Origin: Vigna angularis
Taxonomy: Eukaryota; Streptophyta; Magnoliopsida; Fabales; Fabaceae
DNA length: 64,000 nt
Reading direction: 5' to 3'
Assembly: GCF_016808095.1 (NCBI RefSeq)
Contig: NC_068971.1
Location: 11,916,501-11,980,500, forward strand
The notes beneath the pieces are model-generated. The model ran no database searches. It was not told where the DNA came from and saw only the letters and a list, made by a program, of their open reading frames with translations. How positions within the stretch are numbered: the first letter of the stretch is position 1; each line of letters opens with the position of its first letter. This document shows positions 51,715-63,327 of the stretch, piece by piece. A program made the translations under genes and the position numbers.

Positions 51715-52575
51715 TAAAAGGATGAGGAGGGTTGTCTAAGGTTGAAAGTCGAGACGAGTTTTTCAGGTTGAAGGATGAGATAAGTCGTTCGATTTAAAGG
51801 TATAGACGAATCAGCTTATAGTAAAGGTCGAGACGAGTTGGCCAAAGTTGAAGATTAAGACAAGTTGTCTTGAGCCTAGAGTCAAGGCGAGTTGGATCAA
51901 ACCAAATGTTGAGGTGAACCAGTTGAGAGTAGTTGGTCCATACTAAATGTTTTGATGAGTCGTTTCATATCCATGGTTGAGACAATGTAGTATAGGTTGA
52001 AGGTCGAAACAAGTCGACCTGTGTAGAAGGTTGAGTCAAGTTAGTTTGATTCAAAGGTCGAGCCAAGTTGACTTGAGTTAAAAGTTGAGATGAGTCAGCA
52101 TGGACTAAAGGTCAAGACAAGTCACTCTAAGACGAAGGTCATGATGAGTTCACCCAAGTAGAAGGTTGAGCTGAATCAATTCAGAAGGTTGAGTTGATTC
52201 GGTTTAGGTTGAAGGTTAAGATCACTCAATCTGGATCGAAGGTAAAGACGAGTCGAATTTGGCCAAATGTCGTGAAGAGTCACCTTGGGTAGAAGGTCGA
52301 GTTGAGTCAATTCAAGTCAAAGGGTGAGCAAAGTCAACCTAGGCTAAAGGACGAAATGTGTTTATCAAGTCGAACAAGATCGAAGGTTAAGTCGATTTAG
52401 TCTAAGCTGAAGGTTGATACAAGTTGGTCCAAGTTGAAAGTTTAGGTGAGTCAAACTAGGACTGAAGGTCAGGATGAGTTAAACTAGAGCCGAAGGTCCA
52501 AACGAATTGGTCCAAGCTAAAGGTATAGTTAAGTTAACTCTAGTTGAATATTGAGACAAGTTAGTTTGAGTTTAT
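51715..52575. repeat. Degenerate minisatellite of roughly 35-40 bp units
   Basis: About 20 or more variants of GAAGGTCGAGACGAGTTG, separated by CAAGTT/CTAAG-type linkers, run through this block. Units vary in length and sequence, so it is old. A Tat-type LTR relic follows at 52925, so this may be the 3' spacer of such an element, like the 102-bp repeats at 26590. Confidence 0.75.
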
Positions 52576-52924
52576 TTGACCTAAACCTCGTAATGTAAAT
52601 TAAGAAAAAAAATATTTATAAAAAAAACTTGAAAAAATTTAACAAAAAATAACCTTAATGAATATCGATTACAAAATATGATCAACATTGATATATATTT
52701 TTTTAAAAATTATTTAATATTCAAATAGATTTTTTTAAAATTTGGTGGTAATTGAAATATTTTATCTAAATAAAAATAATTAAAATTCACTACATATGAA
52801 TGATCTTATCTAAACAATGCATTTAAAAATGAAACAATTAAAAAATAAATAAATTTAGATCCATTATTATTTTGACTCCAAATTTATTAAGATATTATTA
52901 GATGAATCACTTTATTTTAAGATA

Positions 52925-53022
52925 TTGACTTGTACCAGATGGGCCAGACGACCATAGAATTACCGGGTGACTCATCTTGTGAAGGTGTTTAGAGTGACTC
53001 GATCTCGCAACCAAAACATGAC
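52925..53022 (+). mobile_element. 3' end of a Tat-type LTR, relic
   Basis: The stretch ACTCATCTTGTGAAGGTGTTTAGAGTGACTCG ends in CAACCAAAACA. It parallels the last bases of the LTRs at 25414 and 30480 (GTGAAGGTATTTAGTGACTC...ACCGAAACA), with many changes. Confidence 0.6.
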
Positions 53023-53572
53023 TCTTTTGAAAATTTATGTTCAATTGAAAATTTTCTATCCAAATACAAGGTAAGTTTTAATAATGTAAAAATGAAAGAA
53101 AGAAAATTTTGTAAATGGTTTAATTTATATAATTATTTTAATTAAACATTATGTGATATAACTTTATGTTAAAAGTGAATTTAACTTGAAGAGGTGGTTG
53201 CTTGTAAAGTGTTTAGGAATCTTACATTGTATCCGATTTATTTATAAGTAAATGGATGATTGATTAGTAAGGTATTTTCAAAGGATAATGATATTTTGAA
53301 AATATTTTTTAACAACATTTTGATTCTACTCATGTGCGCATTTTGATTGGTTTATATTGAAAATATTAAAATAATTTTAAATGAAAAGTGTTACGCAATT
53401 CGGATTGAAGGGTTTCATAAGCACGAGCTACATTTTTGGAGTTTCAAAATTTCCAAATTTCATTTTTAAGAGAGAGTCCACGAGAACGAGAGAGAACGTC
53501 CTCCCACCCACAAACCTCCATTGACCATAACCGGTCGCTCACCGACAAAGAAGCGTTCACCGGATCACAGCC

Positions 53573-53815
53573 GTTCACCGGAGTCTTGTTTGCCATTGTT
53601 CCGTTATTTTGAAGTCGTTCACCGGAGCCTTGTTCGCCAACGTTCCGTCGTTTTGAAGATGTTCACCAGAGCCTTGTCCGCCATCGTTCCGTTGTTTCGA
53701 AGTTGTTCACCTGAGCCTTGTCCGTCAATGTTTTGTCGTTTCGAAGCACCAACATGCTCCGAAAACCACCATTGAAGAGGAAGAAGCATCGTTTGTAAGT
53801 TTGTGTGGTTCGTTA
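53573..53815 (+). repeat. Left inverted end with 44-bp subrepeats
   Basis: GTTCACC(G/A/T)GAG(C/T)CTTG recurs at 53573, 53617, 53661 and 53705, an exact 44-bp period, followed by the unique part that pairs with 57143-57200. Confidence 0.9.
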
Positions 53816-53869
53816 TCGTTATCCTTTGTTGTTTATGTTCGATGATTTTGAGTTTGTTTGAAATATTTA

Positions 53870-54688
53870 AAGTTTTTCAACGGAACGTTTTCATAAAACA
53901 TTAATTTAAAGTCTTCAAACTTTATTCAATTATAATTGCGGAAGCAAAACACAACTATAAACATCATCTGAAAATCTTAGAATATCTCCTTTACATAAAA
54001 ATACCAAGTCTGAAAACTTTTAAACAATATAAATTATCAACCCCGATATAAAAGATCCCAACTCTCGTCATCTACTTCGATCCAGTTTTATCTGCAATGT
54101 CATGTAATCTCGTACAAGTACGATCATCGTTTCGTATTGTGCTACGATAAGGATGTTGAGTCTCGTATAGAGACAAAGATTCGAGTGTTAGTTCCTTTTG
54201 CGCAAGGAAGTGGATGTCTCGCCCAAAAGACTTCCTTAAGAAGTCGGGGAGATAGGTCTGAAGTTGTGGTGAAGGACGACTCGAATCGCCCTGTTTTGCG
54301 TAACAAGTTTGGACGACAAAATGCAAGGAAACAACATTGGTTTATGAATGGATTGGTTGTGATATTAATTATGATAGGAGATATGATTACATGACTAGTT
54401 ATGGTTTATGTTTCATGTTGTATTACTATGTTATATGCTATGATGTTATTTTTGGTTGCTCATCCTTGCATGTTGTGGTTGTGGTTTCCACCTACGATGA
54501 TCGTACTTGTACTGGAGTAAATGACATTGCAAATAAAACTGGATCAAAGTAGATGACAAGAGTTGGGATCCTTTATATCGGGGTTGATCATTTATATTGC
54601 TTAAAAGTTTGAAGACTTTAAATCAATCTTTTATGAAAACGTTGCGAAATTTTTTTATACCCATGACATCTCAAAATTGGGGGTGTTA
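53870..54688. repeat. Fold-back pair of LTR-type fragments
   Basis: On the minus strand, 54688 leftwards starts TGTTACACCCCCAATTTTG, a typical LTR beginning, and runs to about 54497. 53880-54137 carries the inverse order: ACGTTTTCATAAAA, AAAGTCTTCAAACTTT, ATCAACCCCGATATAAA, GTACAAGTACGATCATCG. The left copy has about 100 bp of extra sequence after AAACTTT. Between them lies about 360 bp of other sequence. Two LTR fragments in opposite orientation are the simplest reading. Confidence 0.65.
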
Positions 54689-55156
54689 CATTTTGGACCT
54701 TTGATACAACATTAGGCATTTTATTGATTTTTTTTGCATTCTTTTGGTTTTCAGGAGGAATTGACAATGTGCAGAGGGATGAATTGTTGCAACATTTAGT
54801 ATTGTTGTAAATGTTGTACAATAGGGATTATTGCAATGTGATTTTTTATTTTTATAAAATTGTTTCAGAATGTATTCATTAAGTGTGTCTGTACATGTTT
54901 TTTGTTAGAAATGTTTAAAGAAATGTATTCCTTACATTTATTGATAATGAAATTTGAGAATCCTACATTTTAGTGTCCATTTCCAACGTTTTGAAGATAA
55001 CAATGATCATTTTGTGTTATTTTTGGTGTTGATCACCATAGAGGTGAATACAAGAATGAGCAATTTTTGTCTTACCCATTTGTACTACAGTCCCCACCAA
55101 ATGTGGATGACATTATGAGTGTTAAATGTGGTATATACAGGTTTGTATGTACATTA

Positions 55157-55890
55157 AATGTTGAAAAAAAATTTATGCACTTAAAAATGAATGGCATGAA
55201 CTTTGTTGACCAAGATGTGCAAAATTTTTGCCTTATGTGCACAAAATTTGATATAAATGTCATAATAATTGCGTGAACATGACTTGTATGTCAAATAAGT
55301 GTTTAAAAATGTTCTGCATTTAAAAATCAATGTCATTTTCAAAGTTAACCTGCTTGGACAAAAACTTTGCCTAAATCCCCAATTATTTAGCCTTTGGTAT
55401 CAATGCAGTTTTTGTACCAAGAGTCCTAGAAAAAACGGTTCCTTGGGGATGAAGTTCGATATAAATGTCATAATCATTGGCTGAACATGACTTGTATATC
55501 CAATAAGTGTTAAAAAAAATTCTACACTTGAAAATCAATGTCATTTTCAAAGTTGACCTGTGTGCGCAAAATCTTTGCCTAAAGCCTCGAGTTATTTAGC
55601 CTTTGATACCGATGCAGTTTTTGCACTAAGACTTTTACAAAAAATGGTTCATTAGGGATGAAGTTTGATATAAATGTCATAATCATTGGTTGAACATGAC
55701 TTGTATGTCCAATAAGTACTAAGAAAAATTTATGCACTTGAAAATCAATGTCATTTTCAAAGTTGACCTACCTATGCAAAACTTTTGCGTAAAGTCCTCA
55801 GTTATTTAGCCTTTGGTATCAATGCAGGTTTTGCACTAAGTTTTACAAAAAATGGTTCGTTGGGGATGAAATTCAATATAAATGTTATAA
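55157..55890. repeat. 208-209-bp tandem repeat, about 3.5 copies
   Basis: GATATAAATGTCATAAT recurs at 55250, 55458, 55667 and, changed, 55876 (208, 209, 209 bp). The first copy is partial with an internal deletion. Units include TTTAGCCTTTGGTATCAATGC. Confidence 0.9.
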
Positions 55891-56269
55891 TCATTTTACA
55901 TCCAATCAATTTCCTTGTATTATCATAAAAACTTGTGTTAAGATGGTCAATATGTCATAAAAGCTCATTTTAAAAAAAAATATTGCTTACATTTGACATC
56001 CAATCAATTTCTCTGTATTATCATCTCATCCAATCAATTTATAATCAATATACCATGTATTATAATCAATTTATAATCAATTTACAATCAATAAATGAAA
56101 TGGATTTTATTTCATACATTAAATTGTCTAATAATATTTAATACATTACTTGTACATAAAATTACATATTTAATCCAAATATTACATTAACCTACATATA
56201 CTACTAAATTGTAGTAAAAATATCACGATGTTGCATTGGCATGATCATCACATCAGAGTTTAGGTGATT

Positions 56270-56953
56270 GTATCATCAACATAGTCTACCCTTAATCCTC
56301 CTCCAATGATGATCTCCTTAGGAAAATAACTTAGTCCATTGTCGTTCACTACACAAGCACCGTCATAGTAAAGGACCCTAAGCTTTCTTTCCGACAACCA
56401 CTGCCAAAAGATTACCACTTAACTAATATAAGCTAAAGCATACATCATTGGTCACCCCCAGCAAAAACCATGCCTTTGTTCCATAAAGTAGTCCTCCCCA
56501 ACAAAAGGATGAAAGCAGGTCACACTAATCTCGTCTTTTACACTAGGAAGCACCATAACAAGTTCCATATCTGACTCCCTGTATACCTGAAAAATGTAGC
56601 AAATTCATAGACATAAAATTCATACCAAAATCATTTCAAAATAATAAGAGAATAGACCATATGAATGACAACAATTGGTGTCAGCACATAGATTAAGAGT
56701 TCGGTAGAAAACTAGGAATCACATAAAAACCAAATGAACAAGATTCCTATATGCTTTTAAGAACTCGGTATACCCAAACATGCCTTTGGTATATACTTGA
56801 GCCTAAATCAACACCAATTTTTTGATGAAAAATGACAAATGAATGATATCAAAATAAGCAACCATTAACCAATATTATTGAAAGAAACTAATAAATTTTC
56901 AATACAACACATTTACTTACATTGTATACATCTTGTTGTTTAATGGAATCCAT
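56270..56953 (-). pseudogene. Broken spliced coding fragment of unknown family
   Basis: An ATG at 56953 starts MDSIKQQDVYN and ends at a GTAAGT donor (about 56920). After a CAG acceptor near 56588 the frame continues VYRESDMELVMVLPSVKDE, HPFVGEDYFMEQRHGFCWG, then TGA (about 56450), a short stretch with another stop, and QWLSERKLRVLYYDGACVV, KEIIIGGGLRVDYVDD, ending near 56270. Codon use and lack of repeats look gene-like, but I do not recognise the family. It lies inside the inverted ends of the Mutator-like element, so it could be captured host exons or the element's own decayed gene. Confidence 0.45.
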
Positions 56954-57142
56954 GACTGTCAAAGCAAACATTGTACAAAAGATATGTTAAAATAACCCAA
57001 CAACAACCACACACCTAAAAAACTGTAAATTATGCACCCAAGAAGCACAAAAACCTCAAAATGACCAACCAAAAGTTCAAATATTTCAAACAACTCAAAA
57101 TTATCGAACAAAAACAACAAAGAATAACGATAATGAACCATG

Positions 57143-57231
57143 CAAACTTACAAACGGTGCTTCTTCCTCTTCAATGGTGGTTTTCGGCGCACGTTGATGC
57201 TTCAAAATGGCGGAACGTTGGTGGACAAGAC
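57143..57231 (-). repeat. Right inverted end of the Mutator-like element, inner part
   Basis: Reverse complement of 53740-53815, plus one 44-bp-type subrepeat up to the Copia insertion at 57232. It continues at 63830. Confidence 0.85.
57227..57231. other. Target site duplication AAGAC (left)
   Basis: AAGAC immediately before the LTR at 57232; identical to 63830-63834. Confidence 0.95.
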
Positions 57232-57733
57232 TGTAAGCAAATCTTTAATTTTCAATTAAATGAAAATAACACACAGGATCTTGAATTTTCATGATACTCA
57301 CAATTTCCACAATACACAGTAAAAGAGAACTAACCTGGATCCATTGTGCACTTCTTCCTGTCTCTTCCTGTCAAATGTTCTCTCTCCTCTTACTCCTCCT
57401 TAATGCCTTCTTGATGATATAGAAGTTGTAGGATGGTTTTCTCTGTCAGTTTCTCTCCTTTCCTGAGAACGTTCCGTTCTCTATATCTCTTCAGAAACTT
57501 AATGTATCAACAGAAGTAAAACTTTTTCCTCTTTTATGATATTTTAATTAACTTTAATAAAATACCAAAATGCCCTTTTGGAGTGAGAAGAGAGGGATTA
57601 ACTTTAATAACTCTAAAATAATCCCAATAACTTTAATACTTTAATACTCTAATAATCATCACATTAGAATCCTTACATTAAAGTTATACTTTAAATTACA
57701 TGAACCAATGTAAATTATTAATATAATTTAACA
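57232..57733 (-). repeat. 3' LTR of the Copia element, 502 bp
   Basis: On the minus strand it starts TGTTAAATTATATT and ends GATTTGCTTACA. Same length and apparently the same sequence as 63328-63829. Confidence 0.97.
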
Positions 57734-57745
57734 TTCTCCCACTTG
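57734..57745 (-). promoter_or_regulatory. Polypurine tract of the Copia element
   Basis: The minus strand reads AAGTGGGAGAA directly before the 3' LTR, the plus-strand priming site expected in Copia elements. The stretch from here to the gag-pol stop (58102) is untranslated. Confidence 0.8.
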
Positions 57746-58102
57746 GTTCATGTGATGACTTGAAGATCTAAAATAAACTTTAAGTGCGCACCATTCATTA
57801 GAATTATCAAGTCATCATCCTTATATGAATTGAAATAATCGGATCATGGCGGGCAAAAGTCATGATCGACAAGATTCCTTCCATGTATCACATAATCAAA
57901 ACAACTCAACATAACTTTAATCAATCTTATAACTTTCATGTCTCTAAAGGAGACCTATCATGTCACCACAATCAATAATACATGTATATAATTTAATGTG
58001 GATAACAATAGAATAAAGAGAAACATAACTTTAATTGAATTCACAAGTGTCATAACAATACAAGCATATAACTATACATATCTATATAGATAGATAACAA
58101 CA

Positions 58103-61100
58103 TCATGTTAACATTGACTTATCCATAATGCCCATACTTTCAACATGGCCAATAAAAGTTTTGGGCGGTAGTCCTTTAGTTAACGGATCTGCTATCATCA
58201 AATTCGTACCAATATGCTCAATCAACACTCTATGTTTCTGCACTTCTTCTTTGACTGACAAGTACTTCAAATCCATGTGTTTAGCACCCTTTGAGTACTT
58301 ATCATTTTTAGAGAAGAAGACGGCTGCGGAATTATCACAATAAATCCTTATCGGCCTAGCTATACTGTCAATAATGCCAAGCCTCGATACAAAGTTCCGC
58401 AACCACAAAGCATGAACTGTGGCCTCAAAGCATGCCACGAATTCAGCCTCCATGGTGGAAGTAGCAATGACTGATTGTTTTGCACTTTTCCAAGAAATTG
58501 CTCCTCCAGCCAAAAGATAGACATACCCAAATGTGGATTTTCTTGAATCCACACACCCAGCATAGTCTGAATCCGAATAGCCAATCACTTCGAGATGATC
58601 TGACTTTCTATAAGTGAGCATGTATTCTTTGGTACCTTGTAAGTACCTAAGAACTTTCTTTGCAGCTTTCCAGTGATCCATTTCGGGATTACTTTGATAT
58701 CGGCCTAACATTCCAACAGCAAAACTGATATCTGGCCGAGTACAAGTTTGAGCATACATCAAACTCCCAACCACTGACGCATAAGGAATAGACTCCATGG
58801 CCTTTCGTTCCAAATTATTCTTGGGACATTGCATTTGACTAAACTTGTCTCCTTTCTGAATTGGAACTATTCCAGGAGAACATTTTTCCATTCTGAATCT
58901 CTCTAACACTTTATTAATATAGCCTTTTTGAGACAAACTTAACAATCCTTGTGATCTATCACGGAATATTTCTATTCCTATCACATAAGATGCCTCATTC
59001 ATATCTTTCATTTCAAAGTTGTTAGAGAGAAACTTCTTTACATCATGTAACATACCAATATCATTAGCAGCAAGAAGAATATCATCAACATATAGAACCA
59101 AAATAACAAACTTACTCCCACTGACCTTTATGTATATACACCGATCAACGGTGTTCTCTACAAAACCATACGAAGTTATGATATCATTAAATTTTAGATA
59201 CCATTGACAGGAAGCTTGTTTTAGTCCATATATTGATTTCTTTAATTTACACACTAGATTTTCTTTTCCTGTTATGGTGAAACCTTCTGGTTGGTCCATA
59301 TAAACTTCCTCTTCTAAGTCACCATTCAGAAAGGCGGTCTTTACATCCATTTGGTGAAGCTCTAAATCATAATGAGCCACCAAAGCCAAAACAATTCTCA
59401 AAGAGTCCTTCTTAGAAACAGGAGAGAAGGTCTCTTTGTAGTCAATGCCTTCCTTTTGAGTGAAACCTTTGGCGACTAATCTAGCTTTATACCTTTCAAT
59501 ATTGCCTTTTGAGTCATGTTTAGTCTTAAAGACCCATTTACAACCGACTCTTTTTGAACCCTTAGGCAATTCAACTAGATCCCATACTTTATTGTCATCC
59601 ATTGATTTCAACTCTTCTTTCATAACATTCAACCAATTCTCTGAATTATTACTTTCCATGGCTTGTCTGAAAGAGACTGGATCCTCATCAATGCTTAAGT
59701 CACATTCATGTTCAACAGAGTAAACCACATAATCATTCGAAATAGCAGGTCTTTTCTCCCTTACAGAACTTCTTAATGCTGCTTCTTGTGGTTCCTCTAT
59801 CAATTGCTCATTTATGACTTGCTCATTGTCAACTGGCTCAACATTTATACGTTCATTTTGTGGGATTGGAACATTAATTTGTTGTCTCTGCTTGTTGTGT
59901 GACTGTGATACAACAAGAGAGATAACAACTTCAGAAGAGACATTAGATGTAGAAACACTATCAGTATGCTCTTGAATGTCCACTATTCGTGATTCCTCAC
60001 TCCCACTAAATTGACCATTTTCAATGAACCGAGCATTTCCAGACTCAACTATTCTTGTACTATGGTTAGGGCAATAAAATCTATATCCCTTTGACTTTTC
60101 AGGATAACCGATGAAGTAACCGCTAATGGTTCTTGCATCAAGCTTCTTTTCATGTGGATTATATAACCTTACCTCTGCCGGACAACCCCAAACATGAAGA
60201 TGTCTCAAACTGGGTTTCCTTCCAGTCCATAGTTCATAAGGAGTTTTAGAAACTGCTTTGCTAGGAACCCTGTTAACCAGATATACAGCAGTCTTTAATG
60301 AATACATCCACAAAGATAAAGGGATATTACTATGACTTAACATACTCCTAACCATATCCATAAGAGTACGATTTCGTCTTTCTGCTACACCATTTTGTTG
60401 TGGTGTACCGGGCATTGTATACTGTGCACATATACCCCGACTTTCAAGGTACTTTGCAAATGGACCTGGACATTGTCCACTCTCATCCGTTTTACCATAA
60501 TATTCACCACCTCTATCAGATCTCACCACTTTTACTTTTCTATCTAATTGTCTTTCCACCTCATTTATGAACACCTCAAGGGCATTCACTGATTGAGATT
60601 TTTCATGCAATAGATATATATAACAATAACGTGAGAAATCATCAATAAAGGAGATAAAATATTTTTCACCACTCCAAGATTTAATGTCAAAAGGACCACA
60701 AATATCAGTGTGTATTAACTCAAGAAGTTGACTGCTTCTTGTGGCGGGATTCTTTGATATGTGTTTTGTTTGTTTACCCTTAATACAATCAATACATACA
60801 TCCCAGTCATCAAAATCCAATTGAGGTAAAATTTCATTTTTTACTAACCTCAACATCCTTTCTTTGGATATGTGACCCAATCTTTTATGCCATAAGAAAG
60901 CAGAACATTCCTTTCCTGCACTAGAATTTCTATCAACAACATGTTCAACATTAAACAGGGATTCAGAAAAATTAACATCAAGATTTAAACGGTATAAACC
61001 ATCCAATAATGTACCAGAACCATAATAGTACGAAAGTTTATACAAATGAAAAATACCATTTTCAATCCTAAAGTTAAAACCTAAACAATCCAACTTTGCA

Positions 61101-62188
61101 ACAGAAATCAAATTCCTAGCACAACCAGGAACATAGAGACACTTTTCAAGATTCAGACAATAGCCAGTGTCTAGAATCAATCTGTAAGTCTCAATTCCTT
61201 CTATTCGTGCCTTCATTCTGTTCCCCATATATAAATACTTTTCAGTTCCTTTTATGGGCTGGATTGAAAGGAATCCCTGCATAATATTAGAAACATGAGT
61301 AGTAGCTCCAGAATCCAACCACCAGGTATTATTAGGCACTTCAACTATATTTGCTTCAAAACTTACAGAAACATAAAAAGTACCTTTCTTTTCGAACCAA
61401 GATTTTCTTTTCGGACAATCTTTCTTGAAGTGACCTACTTTCTTGCAAAAGAAACATTTCTGGTCCTTCTGGATACCACCCTTATTCACTTTCATTGGGG
61501 CTTTGTCCTTCTTGTTCTTCTTTCCTGATTTACCTTTACTGAAGCTAGCACCCTCATGAGTTGTGAGATGGATAGAATGATCTCTCATTTTCTTTAATCT
61601 CCCTTCCTCTTGAACCAACATGGCTTTGATTTCTTGGAAGTTCCACTTATCCTTAATAGTGTTATAATTCACTTGGAACTGGCCAAATTCAGGAGGAAGA
61701 GAGTTCATGATGAACTGTACTAGAAAAGACTCATTCACCTCCATTCCCATTGACTTCAATCTTGCTGCTATATTAGCCATTCCAGTTACGTGTTCATGTA
61801 TGGGCTGTGACCAGTCAAACTTTTTGGTAGTCAGCTCACTCATAAGAGTTCCCACAATAGACTTGTCAGTTATGTCTGATTGTGAATACTCCTTGATCAT
61901 TTTCATGAATTCCTTTGCGTTTTCCGTTTTGGGCATGGAAGGCTTTACGTTCTCTGCCATAGACATGCGCATCAAGTTTAATGACAACCTGTTAGACCTA
62001 TGCCAAGCCTCATAAAGAGACTTTTCATCACTTGTACTGGTCTCTGTAATGGCTGCGGGCATTTCATCCATCATAATAGCCATATCCAGGCCTAGAACAC
62101 CCAGTTGGAACTGGATTTGTTCTGACCAATCGACATAATTGAGCCCATTAAACTTGACGACATTGTTGCTCAAACCTGCTAAATTCAT
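58103..62188 (-). CDS. Copia gag-pol polyprotein, 1361 aa, intact
   Basis: A single frame from ATG 62188 to TGA encodes all parts of a Copia polyprotein. The gag region (about 1-240) starts MNLAGLSNNVVKFNGLNYVDW. A CCHC zinc knuckle (CFFCKKVGHFKKDC) lies near 247-260. The protease has WLDSGATTHV (about 290). Integrase has HKRLGH with CIDC, then DICGPF, SDRGGEY and GVAERRN, the DDE core. RT has KWVFKTK, MDVKTAFLNGDL and LYVDDILL. RNase H has SDSDYAG, STMEAEF and DNSAA, ending near LTKGL. Domain order protease-integrase-RT-RNase H defines Copia. No stop, frameshift or missing catalytic residue was seen. I did not assign a lineage beyond Copia. Confidence 0.97.
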   Translation of the reverse strand: MNLAGLSNNVVKFNGLNYVDWSEQIQFQLGVLGLDMAIMMDEMPAAITETSTSDEKSLYEAWHRSNRLSLNLMRMSMAENVKPSMPKTENAKEFMKMIKEYSQSDITDKSIVGTLMSELTTKKFDWSQPIHEHVTGMANIAARLKSMGMEVNESFLVQFIMNSLPPEFGQFQVNYNTIKDKWNFQEIKAMLVQEEGRLKKMRDHSIHLTTHEGASFSKGKSGKKNKKDKAPMKVNKGGIQKDQKCFFCKKVGHFKKDCPKRKSWFEKKGTFYVSVSFEANIVEVPNNTWWLDSGATTHVSNIMQGFLSIQPIKGTEKYLYMGNRMKARIEGIETYRLILDTGYCLNLEKCLYVPGCARNLISVAKLDCLGFNFRIENGIFHLYKLSYYYGSGTLLDGLYRLNLDVNFSESLFNVEHVVDRNSSAGKECSAFLWHKRLGHISKERMLRLVKNEILPQLDFDDWDVCIDCIKGKQTKHISKNPATRSSQLLELIHTDICGPFDIKSWSGEKYFISFIDDFSRYCYIYLLHEKSQSVNALEVFINEVERQLDRKVKVVRSDRGGEYYGKTDESGQCPGPFAKYLESRGICAQYTMPGTPQQNGVAERRNRTLMDMVRSMLSHSNIPLSLWMYSLKTAVYLVNRVPSKAVSKTPYELWTGRKPSLRHLHVWGCPAEVRLYNPHEKKLDARTISGYFIGYPEKSKGYRFYCPNHSTRIVESGNARFIENGQFSGSEESRIVDIQEHTDSVSTSNVSSEVVISLVVSQSHNKQRQQINVPIPQNERINVEPVDNEQVINEQLIEEPQEAALRSSVREKRPAISNDYVVYSVEHECDLSIDEDPVSFRQAMESNNSENWLNVMKEELKSMDDNKVWDLVELPKGSKRVGCKWVFKTKHDSKGNIERYKARLVAKGFTQKEGIDYKETFSPVSKKDSLRIVLALVAHYDLELHQMDVKTAFLNGDLEEEVYMDQPEGFTITGKENLVCKLKKSIYGLKQASCQWYLKFNDIITSYGFVENTVDRCIYIKVSGSKFVILVLYVDDILLAANDIGMLHDVKKFLSNNFEMKDMNEASYVIGIEIFRDRSQGLLSLSQKGYINKVLERFRMEKCSPGIVPIQKGDKFSQMQCPKNNLERKAMESIPYASVVGSLMYAQTCTRPDISFAVGMLGRYQSNPEMDHWKAAKKVLRYLQGTKEYMLTYRKSDHLEVIGYSDSDYAGCVDSRKSTFGYVYLLAGGAISWKSAKQSVIATSTMEAEFVACFEATVHALWLRNFVSRLGIIDSIARPIRIYCDNSAAVFFSKNDKYSKGAKHMDLKYLSVKEEVQKHRVLIEHIGTNLMIADPLTKGLPPKTFIGHVESMGIMDKSMLT

Positions 62189-63307
62189 GTAAGCTGGAAA
62201 TAATACAGAAGCTCATACATTAATGCTTTGATAAAATTAATGGATTCAAACAAATTACTACACTAGTCATACATTCAAGTTCACCTTTGGGTGACACTTA
62301 AACTGATAGGTAGCCAATTAAGTCATTCATTTAAGTTCACCTTTGGATGATTCTTAAACTGACAAATTTCATATATATACTTTAATAAACAATCACTCAT
62401 ACTTAAGACTATATGTATGCTATCTTTGGATATACAAACATATACTAAGTACATGAAATGTTTCACTTTAATGTCATCAATTATAAACCATGGCTCACCT
62501 TTGGGTAATCCATAACATCCTTACATCAATGACTAATTATAATATATAATCATAATTAAACATCTTTTATATTATGAATAATTTTCATAATACTATAAGC
62601 AACAACTTTTAATTCATATATAATTTCCATTCAATGCAGTAACAATAACCATGTTCACAGTATAATAATAATATAAGTTGCAACAATAATTGCTTTGTGA
62701 AAACATGTTCTGCAACGTAAAAAAACTTGACAACCAAAATCGGTTTTTTTTTTCGAAAATTCAATTCAAGGGAATTGACTCTTCACGTAGGATTTCAATT
62801 TTGACATATTCATATTGCACATTCCAAAATTTTACGTAACATGCAGGAATTAAAGTTTCTTTAATGTTATAATCAAATAAAATAAATATAACTTAGGCCT
62901 GGATGAAATCATAAAAGTGCAACACTTTTAATGCAACTTTAATGCAAATCCCGTGCACCAGAAACCAAATAGAAAAACTTCACAAAAAAAAAAATTTCCT
63001 TGAATTTAACTTCTTGAATTCCCGCGACTGGAGTTGCAATATTAAAATTGCTATGCTATAAGAACAATGCCGCAATATAAATTGCTTCCAAAAAATGAAA
63101 TTCGGCGCTGGATCAATGAAGTTGCTTCCAAATAGAACAATGAATAAAATTTTGCAATGAATAAAATTGCGGTTTCGAAATTCATACAGTACAGCAAATT
63201 TAATTCTTTCATGCCAACAAATATAAAATCCCTAAATTTTATAATTCAAAAAATTAGGGTTTTAAAATTTGGGAATATTATCATTCAAGGAGAATCATAA
63301 AATTCAG
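62189..63307 (-). other. Untranslated leader of the Copia element
   Basis: About 1.1 kb between the primer site and the gag-pol ATG. It is AT-rich and contains three related phrases with (T/G)TCACCTTTGG (about 62279, 62337, 62496 on the plus strand), small direct repeats. No upstream frame of note. Confidence 0.7.
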
Positions 63308-63325
63308 AACCTGGCTCTGATACCA
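63308..63325 (-). promoter_or_regulatory. Primer binding site for initiator tRNA-Met
   Basis: The minus strand reads TGGTATCAGAGCCAGGTT, complementary to the 3' end of plant initiator tRNA-Met. It lies two bases inside the 5' LTR. Confidence 0.95.
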
Positions 63326-63327
63326 CT

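Noticed and set aside
58128..62015. Plus-strand frames of 62-102 codons
   Set aside because: Antisense shadows of the Copia gag-pol frame.
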